Assembly (NCBI GenBank): GCA_028583605.1
Contig: CM053328.1
Location: 7,816,268-7,880,267 of the forward strand
Direction: 5' to 3'
Source of the DNA: Dastarcus helophoroides
Lineage: Eukaryota > Arthropoda > Insecta > Coleoptera > Bothrideridae
DNA length: 64,000 nt
A model generated the notes under the pieces. The model searched no databases. It was not told the DNA's origin and worked only from the letters and a program-made list of their open reading frames with translations. Below are positions 12,020 through 22,030 of the stretch, one piece after another. Positions within the stretch are counted from its first letter, which is position 1; each line of letters begins with the position of its first letter. The position numbers and the translations under genes were made by a program.

Positions 12020-12144
12020 TTAATTTAAATGTCATTTTTTTTTAATTTCTCACAGTCACAATTTAAAATATACAGAACACTTCTGCGTTAACAGCGATAC
12101 AAATATCATGTACTTTGTAGCAGTTTATACAGGCAGATTTTATA

Positions 12145-12154
12145 AATAAATAAA
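12145..12154 (+). terminator. Polyadenylation signal for the Tudor gene
   Basis: Overlapping AATAAATAAA about 176 nt past the Tudor gene's TAA stop and just before the convergent DCUN1D3 stop codon. Confidence 0.6.
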
Positions 12155-12178
12155 AAAAAACACAAATCACTTAGTCAC

Positions 12179-13958
12179 CTATAAGTTGTCATTTATTATC
12201 ACTTCACAATTTTTATCTCTAGTAATGTTCTGATTGGCCTGATCGTTCTCATGCTCAACGAAATCGTCGAACAAACTCGGCCACGCCTCCGTATCATCAT
12301 AACAGCTGAGATCACTCCCGACCGCCTCGGAAAAATTAAGAAACATATTCCACGTGTCCCTCGGAATCCCCCGAATCGACGGATGGCTTTCGAGAAACCC
12401 CAGCCACCGCTTCAATATCGGGGGCTCCCTCACATTAAAGACAACCTGCCACAGGACAATGGCCATTTCCGTCGGGAGGATCCGCTGGCCGGACGCCGCG
12501 TCTAAACCGAAACGGAACGTAAAGCGGTAAAGGTCTTTGAAAAGCTCGGCACTGCGTTCCACTTCGGTGACTAATTCGGGTAGGCGAGTTTGGATGGTTT
12601 TGATGGAGTCCGCGCGGATGGATTTTAGACCGTTGACGAATTCGGAGCGAGTGAAGCGGCACATCTGCTCGGCATTCAGTTTCCACGCTAAGATCAACAC
12701 TTTTATGTCCTCTGGTGCAACCTGGTAATAACAGAATGATTAATTCAGAGTTACTGGCCCTAACAACTATATGTTGGGCAAAACTAAAATATATCCATAA
12801 TTTAGTTGAAAAGTTGATTTTTTCGATTCATTTTCAATTTTGAAGCAATTAATTCATTAATTACCAATAAATGAATTGTCTTCATTAGCAACACAAAATA
12901 CCGATTTTGTCAACTGCAGTTAACAGAAAAAATGTTTATTTTGTGTGAACTAAATATTGGAATAGTTCGAATTTGTATTTTTAAATAGAGTTGCATTACC
13001 TTTAAACTTTAAGACCACTCGAGTTTGATTGGGCCCAGAGTTGGCTATGTATGTAGACTTTTTTTATAAATGTTGATATACTTTTTCAAAATTTCGACCT
13101 TAATCCTAACATTTCGGCCGTTTTCTAAAAATTTAGAAGTTAAACTCTTAAATATCTAACTTTTCTTGAAATATCATGTTTAAATTAAGTTTGTTTTTAA
13201 TAACTTTTAATGTTTTCTTATTTGGAGTATTTTCTCTAAATTTCTAGTTTTTTCGGCAATTTATAAATTTGAAAATTATACTTCTTTCTAAAATTTCAAC
13301 TTTCAAATTGTAATTTTGATTTAAATCTCCAATTGATTTTGAATTTTCCTCAAATTTTCTGGAAATTCAGTTTTGGCGGATTTTGGAGCGAAACCGTGAC
13401 CAATTTTTGGGCTGAAACTATTCGAAACTGCTTCCTACAGCAGCATTCCTGTGACGAGCAAAATAATTTTTTATGGAAGCAAATGCTAGATGATGCTAAA
13501 TAAAACACCAACCAATACCTATGAAAATTACTAACCTGCAAATCTTTGCACAATTGTTCTATGCCTTCAGCTAGAATACAGTCTTCTTGATCATCTTTAT
13601 ACTGATCAAAGAGTAAATTGAGTTTAGTATCTGATGCTTTACTCTCGCTGACCCCCATGACTGGAGTTGTGAATTGTTTACGTGTACACGGATAGAATCT
13701 AGCAATAGAAGCGCTGTTGGTTTCAGGTGAAACTAACATATGATTTCCGTTGCTTAAAATGGCCTCTGATGGTGCTGATACTGGTACATGGTGACTTGGA
13801 GCTGGATAGAGGCGAACTTCTGGCATTTCTAAAATCAAATTCAGCTATCATTGGAATCAAGATTTGCATAATACTTAACCTTCTTTATTATAAGGCTGAT
13901 TGGAATTGTCCAGGGCCTCAGAATTTGGCTCCTTGAAGCAGGTGAAGCAGTTGCCCAT
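12179..13958 (-). CDS. DCUN1D3: DCN1-like protein 3 (DCUN1D3)
   Basis: Coding exons on the minus strand: 13958-13880, 13828-13536, 12721-12179 (stop TAG), giving 304 residues, the length of the human protein. The start is MGNCFTCFKEPN, a glycine-2/cysteine N-terminus of the myristoylation type known for DCUN1D3. The C-terminal potentiating-neddylation (PONY) domain is intact, with YRFTFRFGLDAASGQR, MAIVLWQVVF and the conserved GIPRDTWNMFLNF and AWPSLFDDFVE motifs. The family binds cullins and UBE2M/UBE2F and modulates NEDD8 ligation; DCUN1D3 is the membrane-anchored member. A 5' UTR part continues to an acceptor at 14037-14038. An upstream noncoding exon probably ends at 15983 (CAG|GTGAGT). 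Orientation: it converges on the Tudor gene and diverges from SRSF2. Confidence 0.93.
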
Positions 13959-14036
13959 TGGAAGGGCGCCAAAGCTGCCGTTTTCGCTTCTTCGGTAGAG
14001 ATACTTTCATTTCCTATATTATTTGGGACATGTAAC

Positions 14037-15889
14037 CTGATAAAGAGAAAGGTTATTAAAAAAATTAAAAGTAAAATAAGGAATATTCAATTTTTTATTT
14101 TTTTAAATTATTAATTCAATGTATGCCGCAAGTATGATCTAGAAAAAATCTCAACCATTCTTTGGCACTTTTTTGTATGTATTAATAGAAACTTAGGTCA
14201 AGATTTTGGGAAAAAAAATCGGTAACGCTTCATTTTAGTTCCTAAATTTCGACTTCAGTCACCAAACTTTGGAAAAAAAATCCAACTTTGTTTAAAAAAT
14301 TTGCCACATTTTGTCTTTAAGCTTCGGATTAAGAAAAAATACGAAATTTCGAATTTGACCTACAACTGTTTTGTTTTCTTCGGCTCTAATGGTGAAAGTC
14401 GAAATTTCTGGTGAAAAAGTCGAAATTTGTGGGAAAATACTACAAATTTCGAAAAAAAAAAGCCGGAAATTACAATAATAATGCAGAAATTGCGAGTTTA
14501 ATCTAAATTTGCAGAAAAATGTAAAAAGCATCCATTTTGAAACATTTAAAAACATTTAAACAGAAACTTTTTAAAAAAAGGTCAACATTTTAAGAAAAAC
14601 TAATGAACAATTCAGTTTGGCAGATAAATTTCGATTTAAATCGTCAAACCCTGGACAAAAATTTTCAATTTCTTTTTAAACATTTTGTATTTAAACTTCT
14701 AATTTAGAAAAAAAGCGAACTTTCGAATTTCGGCTTGAATTTCTTTCTCTTGATATCTTGCTCTTACTTTAGAACTTTCAATGTTTTTTCTTGAAATATC
14801 AGTTTTTTAGATAAAAATCGATATCTTAACATTTTTTTCGGCTATAATAAATTCCGGAAAAAATCAAAATTTCTACAAAAAATTCAAATATTTTAATAAT
14901 AAACCGAAATGTTCTGTATTAAAACTGAAATTAAGAGTTTAAACTCTAAACTTGAAAAAATAGTAAAAATCTATCACTTTTTTTAAACATGTAAACACAA
15001 AATTTCCAGAAAAGGTCAACATTTTAGGAGGAAGGACGATCACTTCAGTTTAATCCTCACATTTCGACTTTAATAATCAAACTCTCAAAAAAAAAGTTCA
15101 ATTTTATTTTAAAAGAGTAGACATTGTGTCTTTAAGTTTCATATTTATAGCGAAAAGATACGAAATTTTGAAAAAAATTAGAAATTTCTAATTTGAAGCA
15201 GAAAGATCAAAATTTTGAGTTGAAATGTGAAATTTTCATTTTCTAAACATTTAACACAACATTTTGAGAAAAAAGGTGAACATTTTGAGAAAAATATAAA
15301 AAAACACTCAAATTTAATGCTCAAATTTCGACTTCAACTCTGGTTTTGACTTCAAACAATTTTTCGGGTAAAAAGTCAAAATTTTGAGGAAAAAATCTAC
15401 ATTTATGAAAAAATGAAAGTTTTGACAAAAAAAAACGAAACTTTGTTTTAGATTCCAAATTAAAAATCTAATTCTTGGATTTTTGGAAAAAAACGTACAA
15501 ATTTAGGGTAAAATTATTGAAACTCAGATTTTAATTTCAAAGGTTCACTTTCAATGTTGACTACATCCCAATTATTGAAAAAAAAACTCGTATTTTATGA
15601 AGAGATAGTAATTTCAAGTTTAAAATTCAAAGAAAAAAAACCTCAATTTTTAAAATACAATACCACTTTTTCCAGTTTAAAAAAAATTGGTTGGAACCTA
15701 AGAATATCCCAGTTTACTTCTTATAAATACATAATTTGCTAATATCTCACAAAACCTTCTAAATCCCTATACCTGGTATTCTAATTAATGACAAATATCA
15801 TGCGAAATTTTGGATAACCTGTATAAATCATAAAATTAGAACACGAATAATCTTCAATTAGTATAGCACTTCTAATTTGCCTCCACTTC
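14037..15889. other. 5' UTR intron of DCUN1D3, low-complexity
   Basis: AT-rich DNA with A-rich GAAATTTCGA-type motifs and no coding signal. It lies between the candidate first-exon donor at 15983 and the acceptor at 14037 on the minus strand. Confidence 0.5.
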
Positions 15890-17630
15890 AAACACTGTTT
15901 ATTTTTATTTTCCATTAAAATACATTACGTCAAATGAACTCCTAAATAACTAAAAACAAAGTTTATCGCTTGTGCCACTCACCTGAATTAATTTAAATAA
16001 CTAGGCTGATGCAAATTAACAATCATGTAAATATTTTCGATTAAACTTCACTACAAACTTGTACAGACTTGCATTTTTCCTTTTATGAAAGCGCTATGCC
16101 GGAACTTCGCGGCGTTAATCATTGGAAGTTTTTCACTGCACATTCACTTTACTCAACAGTTTCGCTTTACCAATCATAAGAGGTCAATATTTCCGTATTT
16201 TTGAAAATTATAACAAAATTTGACACAAAAATACTACAGCTGCTTTATTTGGCAAATGACTTGACATTTCATCTGACAGCGGTTGGTAGTATTGAAATCA
16301 ACAAATATTCTATGGCTGGGTAACAACCAATGCAATCGAATGACACTGTTTCGAGTATCTTCTATGATGAACGCAGTTGCCCCTTTTGGCATAAAATCGT
16401 TTATTTAAATTTATTAGCCAAATGAATAACCTAACAACATTTATCGCCTTACGTCGCTCATTCCGAATTAAATTAGATAACTAGACTGATGCAAATTATT
16501 AATTGTAAATATTTTTTTTTACAAACTTATCCAGACCTGAACTTTTTTTGTGGAAGCGCACTGTTAGAACTTCGAGGCGTTGGAAGTTGTCCACTGCACA
16601 TATACTTAAAAGTTTCGCTATGCAATCATACGGGTTTATTATTTCCAAATTTTTCTAAATTAGAACAAAATTTCACGCAAAACAGTAGGGATGCCGATGT
16701 TTTCAAAACATCGATGTTAGGCAAAAAAAAAACATCGATTATTTGACATCGATGTTTTCATGACATCGAGGTTTACTCAACCGAATTTTTATGTTGTTTC
16801 TATTCTTGAAAGCAGTCTTACGGAAATGGATTATTTACACTAAAAAAATGTTTGCTTTAATTTACTAAAAACTTGTTACGTATAATTATTTTCCAAACGA
16901 GATTTGGTTGTTCTCTACGGTTGTTCTTATTTTTGAACGCCATCTAATGGTAAGTAGCATTGTCATCCGTACCAACAAATTACTTTTCTAATTCGCATTA
17001 TTGAATTTAATCGTTTATCTGTCCCAGATTAAATTACACGTGAAACATTGTCATCATTAACACAGAAATAGTTTGTCAATGCTATTTTATACGAATTTTG
17101 GGTTTATATCGTTTAATTAAGGGTGCGCTTCTATGATTCTCTGGTTGGCGCAGTTGCCACCTTGGGCATAAAATTGTTTATTAAAATTCATTGTCAAGTG
17201 AAACCCTAAATAACCAAACAACGTTTATCAGTATATGGCACTCACCTTAATTAATTTAAATAACCAGACTTCTGCAAATTAACAATCATGTAAATATTTT
17301 TCTATCGAAGTTCACTATAAACTTGTACAGATTTGCATTTTTCTTTTTATGAAAGCGCAATGTCGGAACGTCGTGGCGTTAATCATTGGAAGTTTTTCAC
17401 TGCACAACCACTCAAAAGTATGTTGTACCGATCATAGGGACATCAATGTTTTCAGATTTTGCAAAATTATTACAAAATTTTCACAAAAAAAACTGCAGCT
17501 GCTTTATCTGGCAAATGATTTGACAGTTATCGCTAGAACCACAGAATAAGAAGACTATTCTGTGGTGGAATTGCAATTGAAATTTGGAATCGACAAACAT
17601 TTTGTGGGCCAGGATGACAACTGCTGCATA
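15890..17630 (-). promoter_or_regulatory. Three tandem diverged copies of DCUN1D3 promoter/first exon
   Basis: Copies lie at about 15890-16385, 16370-17150 and 17145-17630. Each reads, on the plus strand, a stretch around GCACTCACC/TTAATTTAAATAAC, then CTGATGCAAATTA, then CTTGTACAGA, then GGAAGTTTTTCACTGCAC. The first-exon splice donor (GGTGAGTG on minus) is kept in copies 1 and 3 and lost in copy 2. Copy 1 is nearest the coding exons and is the likely active one. Copy 2 carries an extra ATCGAT cluster. Confidence 0.7.
16683..16775. promoter_or_regulatory. Cluster of ATCGATGT palindromes
   Basis: Four copies of ACATCGA(T) in alternating orientation within ~90 bp, such as AAAACATCGATGTTAGG and GACATCGATGTTTTC. 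Their position inside the second promoter copy suggests either DREF-like sites or a short insect repeat. Confidence 0.4.
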
Positions 17631-17767
17631 CCAGAGGCGCAACTCTCGAATAGTTCGCCCCTGGTATAGTGGACATACTGAACTACTTCTGTTTAAACTT
17701 TCTTGACCTTTGTACCAAATTATCATTTCAATAGAGTTTCGCCTCTGGTATGGTGAACATACTAAGT
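17628..17767. repeat. Short direct and inverted repeat
   Basis: CGCC(C/T)CTGGTAT(A/G)GTG is repeated at about 17657 and 17741, each followed by ACATACT. The inverted copy ATACCAGAGGCG is at about 17629. This is probably the edge of a small mobile element. Confidence 0.55.
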
Positions 17768-17852
17768 TACCGTGCTCTGATCTTTTGAAATTGCCTATTT
17801 TTCATTTTTGTATATTTCCTTGTATTTTATTTTTCATTTATTGTTTCTTTGC

Positions 17853-17891
17853 TCCTGAAGAAGCACCCTACGATGGCGGGCGAAACGTCGA
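17853..17891 (+). other. CTGAAGAAG...CGAAACGTCG motif
   Basis: CCTGAAGAAGC and GGCGGGCGAAACGTCG bracket a short GC-rich stem-capable stretch. Motifs of this form recur at the ends of repeats in many animals and resemble a hammerhead ribozyme core (CUGAnGA ... GAAA). An extra A after the first core block and poor stem II pairing argue against an active ribozyme. Confidence 0.3.
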
Positions 17892-18487
17892 ACACTTTTA
17901 GTAGTTCTATGACACGGTTCAATCCCGAAAGAAGTATATCCTGTTTTGTCCTTTAATTTTGTAAATCAATGTTTCTTTGGGTGATAGATCTCCCCTTTCT
18001 CGAAACTTTGACTCAATCTTAAAATTTATAAGCTAATAGGGAATTTTAGATTTTAAATATTTGAAGCCTTAGTCTCGCATTTTGAGTAACAAGATTATAT
18101 TTCGGAAGAAAACCTAAATATTTATAATTACAAAATTCTAGTTTCAATGCGAAATTTCTTTGGAAAAGCTTAAATTTGAAAGTGTCGTGATCTATAGGAT
18201 TGACTGAATACATTTATTCAATCAACGTCTCAACGATGAAAACCGGAGCGACTTCTAGGTTGACAGTTTCGGTGTATAAACAATGCTTTATTTTATGGAG
18301 GATTACATTTCTCTTCTTCTATGTTCTATGGTCTCCCACTCGCCATATTATTTTCCGCCATGTTGTTTGGCGTCATTTAAAAGTGCGGCATATTTTTCAC
18401 AATTTCACAGGAAAATAGTGAAAGTAGGTCACAATCTGGTAAGATCGACAACTTTTCAATAGTTTGATATTATAATATCGCGCCGAA
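17892..18487. other. SRSF2 upstream region
   Basis: No gene is seen. It is AT-rich to about 18190, then less biased, ending in ATAATATCGCGCCGAA directly before the SRSF2 ATG. It should contain the SRSF2 promoter and 5' UTR, but no single element decides the start site. Confidence 0.45.
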
Positions 18488-19971
18488 ATGAGCTACGGTC
18501 GCCCACCACCTCGCATCGAGGGCATGGTATCCCTAAAAGTCGACAATTTAACATATCGTACTACCCCCGAGGATTTGCGTCGCGTTTTCGAAAGATGTGG
18601 CGAAGTTGGTGATATTTATATACCCAGGGACCGATTTACTAGGGAAAGTAGGGGCTTTGCTTTCGTTCGGTAATATTGACCGCATTTTTTTCTGTAACTG
18701 TTTTTCTAATTGTGTTGCTTTTAGCTTCTATGATAAGAGGGATGCTGAGGACGCATTGGATGCTATGGATGGAAGAATGCTCGATGGCAGGGAATTGAGA
18801 GTACAAATGGCTCGCTACGGTCGTCCTACTTCACCCCATCGAAGATACAGGGGACGTAGGAGGTAAATGCACTTTTGTTACCTTGGCCCAAAATATTGTA
18901 GAATTATAGATCTTATGTGAGAAAGTTAGTTAATATGTGAATTAAGGTGTCCCCAACTTTTTCTGTGGTGAAGAACTTTGTAGGGGAGATGTTATGAAGC
19001 TCCGTAACTGTAACCGAATCTATCAGATAACCGAAATAAAAAAAAAATATCACAATTCGTAACCTAAACTGAAATGAACATTTTGAATAATTTTGGTACT
19101 TTTATTTGAAACAATTTTGCTAATTTCATTCTAGTCGAGGACCTTTTTAGTAGACCTAAATAATTGAAAGATATCTAACTAAAATGATTTCATATCAGTA
19201 TCTGGAACCAAACCAATATAATATTTGCTATACAGTCAAAACCAGATATAACGACATCGTTTACAACAACGCATCGGTTATTATGACTAAATGGCAAGGT
19301 CCGGACGATTATTTTAAAAGCTAACTGTTTATATTGTTTATAACCGCTACCAGTTACAGCGTCCGTAATTTATGGTCTCTTCAGTGTCTTTATGTCCAGT
19401 TTCAACTGTATAAGCATAACTGTATCCAGAGCCGAAATATATTCATAACAACCCTACTTTGTAGATCTTGACATTTTAATAGAACAACTTATTTATTTTG
19501 TAGAGTTGATAATAGATAATTGCAATTGCATAAAATTGAGATAAATTTAGAATTTTTCAATTTTCAAATTTTTTATACTTTTTCTTGAAATTGCGATATT
19601 TTATCTTCAAATCGCTATCTGATGAAAATTCAACCTTAATGTTGAAATTTAGATTTTTTCTGCTTAACAGTTTTTCATGCAATGTTGATGAAACTTTTAA
19701 GCTATTTCGACTTTGTTTTCAAATTTTCAGTTCTTTTTGATTTTTTTCCCTAGAATTTCAACTTAGGTGTTAAACTGGAGACTGTTGTGTTGAATGCTTT
19801 AATCTTGAAATTTGTTTCAGGTCCCGGGGGAGGAGGAGTCGCTCACGTTCCAGGAATCGTCGATCTGTAAGCAGAAGCCGTTCTCGATCTGACAGCAAGA
19901 GCTCCAGAGGATCCCCAGCACGCGAAGACAAACGATCCAATAGCAAATCAAGATCTCGTTCAAGATCTTAG
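18488..19971 (+). CDS. SRSF2: Serine/arginine-rich splicing factor 2 (SC35)
   Basis: Coding exons 18488-18669, 18725-18862 and 19821-19971 give 156 residues. One RNA-recognition motif (about residues 14-92) has RNP2 LKVDNL and RNP1 RGFAFVRF. A linker with [11 protein letters not shown] follows, then a short RS domain rich in SRSRS ending SRSRSRS. The factor binds exonic enhancers and promotes splice-site recognition in the nucleus. The ATG is preceded by GCGCCGAA and begins [12 protein letters not shown], the usual SC35 start. The stop codon TAG is the last three bases of its exon. A 64-nt intron (19972-20035) follows inside the 3' UTR; vertebrate SRSF2 also regulates itself through 3' UTR splicing. 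The RS tail is shorter than the human protein's. Intact, high confidence. Confidence 0.95.
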
Positions 19972-20035
19972 GTTAGAGACCTGTTTTTAATTAAATTTGA
20001 TCACATGTTGAACGTTTTTTTGTTCTTTTTTTCAG

Positions 20036-20388
20036 GTGTAAGAGTAAGGAGATATTTGCAGTAATTCCTGTGTTAAAAGGTATTTACTCATTCAAAGATA
20101 TAAAAATATCTTACACCCACAATATTTATGAAGTATTTTGTTTTGAAATTATCCATTTTGAAGTATTAACTTGTTTGTGTTTCTTTGTGTTCACAAATTT
20201 TTTGTAAAAGCCCAACAGGCATCTTAAATGTTTGAGATGTAGTTTTAGTTCCTTCTTTTAAAGCATCGCTTTTTGTGTTGTAGATGTTTCCATTTCGAAA
20301 CATTTTCTGATTTTTTTTATTGTTCATAATTAAGATGTAATATAAAATTTTCATAAAATCCATTTCCAACCACTGTTTATTTTTTTAG
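20036..20388 (+). other. SRSF2 3' UTR exon and downstream DNA
   Basis: Begins after TTTTTTTCAG at 20035 and is noncoding. The true 3' end is unclear; the nearest canonical AATAAA found downstream is at 21194-21199, so the UTR could be long and take in the GC-rich island. Confidence 0.4.
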
Positions 20389-20438
20389 AGTGCCTACTGG
20401 AAGTTGTTTATTTAAGGTATCGAGTTCTAGTAGGCACT
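20389..20438 (+). other. Hairpin, 14-bp stem
   Basis: AGTGCCTACTGGAA pairs with TTCTAGTAGGCACT around a 22-nt loop, with one G-U pair. The stem is shorter than a normal pre-miRNA stem and does not extend outwards. It may be a 3' UTR structure. Confidence 0.45.
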
Positions 20439-20499
20439 TTTGTTTTGCTTTTTGCATTTTAACGATAATTTTGAACGAGGGTGAGTTACTAACCCTTCT

Positions 20500-20768
20500 T
20501 TATGTGGCAGCAGGCGCGGCCAAGAGGTGGCGTGTAGCTGTGGCGCAGTCGATTTGGGGGCGAGAGAGAAAGTGAGGGAGAGAGCGGTGGTGGCAGTTGT
20601 GGCGGTCGTTGACAGAGTTGCAGTTGCAGTGGCATGATCAGCACCGTTCCTGCATCATGTTGCCTGCCTGACTGGTTCTTTGATGCTGCAATTTCGAAAA
20701 TCAGATCGGCGGCAACACAAGGGTGGGGAAAGGAAATGGGCCATTGAACTGCCAGCATAACAGACTGA
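20500..20768. other. GC-rich island of unknown function
   Basis: About 270 bp of sequence far richer in G and C than anything around it, with purine tracts (GAGAGAGAAAGTGAGGGAG), GTGGCGG and GTTGCAGTTGCAGTGG. Open frames exist on both strands but look like composition effects. It could be a promoter/CpG-like island, a noncoding RNA exon, or a conserved 3' UTR segment of SRSF2. Confidence 0.45.
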
Positions 20769-20821
20769 GGGAAACACATCTTTATTTTAATTTTTTTTAC
20801 TGAAGTAAAGATGCGTTTCCC
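20769..20821. other. Hairpin, 16-bp stem
   Basis: GGGAAACACATCTTTA faces TAAAGATGCGTTTCCC across a T-rich loop of about 21 nt, with one A-C mismatch. It abuts the GC-rich island. The arms are short for a miRNA precursor, so a small MITE remnant or mRNA structure is equally likely. Confidence 0.45.
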
Positions 20822-21679
20822 ATGTAAAGTATTGCGAGGTAAAGTCAGAAGCTTAAAGAGCTACAACTTATACATTAATACCTTTTTATTCAAATTAGAA
20901 TTCTCATTTCTTATTATTGATTACAAAATTATTTCAGAATTGAAATCTTAATTTTGATGCATTCAAATTAATATCCAAAAGCGTGTTAGTTTTTTTCTTG
21001 GAGCTGCCACTTTTTGCACTTTTGTGCAAAATCTATGGAAAATGTCTGTAAACGCAGATTAAAAAATTTTCCACTATAAGTAATATCAAAGTTTCTTTTC
21101 ATAGATAAAAGCGGTAAGGTAGGTAGGTATTTGATTTTTCTATCTTATGTGATATTGTAGTAAAATCATAACTTAGTTATCTTTTTCCAGGGCAATAAAT
21201 ATGTTTCCATATTTGAGTGGGTTTTTTTTTTAATAAACCTCTATCCAAAAAGTGGCTTAGTTTTTTAACATTTAACACAAAGGATGATGAAGTTGTAGTA
21301 GAATGGTCCTAGTAAACGAAGATGAATCTGGATACTCCCATTAAAAACTTGTTTTTGTAACATTTGCATTAATTTCTTTACAAATGATTCCCCACTGTCC
21401 TCAGTTACAAGTTGCTTTTCAATTTTGTTTTTTGTTCCTATCATGTGATTGACATTTTTTTTAAGCAGAAACGATTTGATTGTAATAGTGCTGCCCATAT
21501 GCAATCTCCCTAAATATTAATGTCAAAAACAACTATCTGCAATTGTTTATGTCTTTATTAACTTCATCCAACATTTATTGCAACAGTCAAGAATAATAAT
21601 GGCAAAATTTTCAAAAAGGTTACAAGATTCTGAAAAAGTTTCATGTCAAATTGATGAAACTGAGTTTAAAGTGGATTCA
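20822..21679. other. Spacer without recognised gene
   Basis: AT-rich. A small minus-strand open frame at about 21265-21504 has no family resemblance and no splice or start context to support it. Confidence 0.4.
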
Positions 21680-22030
21680 TCCAACCAAGGCTGTAGTTAC
21701 TCATTATTTGCTGTACCAAGATAATTCAAATTATAATGTTTACATAGTAATGAAAAAATCACTACATTGGAAATATATTTTTTGAAATTTGTACACAAAT
21801 GTAGAATTTAAAAATTGTGAAAGGTTTTTTAATAAGCAGTAACCCAACATATGGTAGTTTTCAATGGAATATAGTGGGTGAATCCTAGATACTGTGAATT
21901 TAATTGAAAAATATTTTATTTTTTAGTATACAATAGTCTCCAATGAAAACTATCATGGAGCAAGTGTATTAATTCAAAAAGTGCCAAAATTGAGTTACCT
22001 GCAGTCTTCATTGGATGAGTTGAAAAGCAG
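21680..22030 (+). repeat. Dispersed repeat, copy 1
   Basis: Similar over ~330 bp to the minus strand of 40130-40470. Shared blocks include ATAGTCTCCAATGA, CACAAATGTAGAATTT and GTGCCAAAATTGAGTTAC. No terminal inverted repeat or tail is obvious, so the class is unknown. Confidence 0.65.

Noticed and set aside
12251..12728. Plus-strand and second minus-strand frames over DCUN1D3 exon 3
   Set aside because: The DCUN1D3 frame matches the PONY domain throughout; the others are shadows.
20489..20779. 96-residue minus-strand proline/leucine/serine-rich open frame in the GC-rich island
   Set aside because: Low-complexity peptide typical of GC-rich noncoding DNA, no homology and no splice context.
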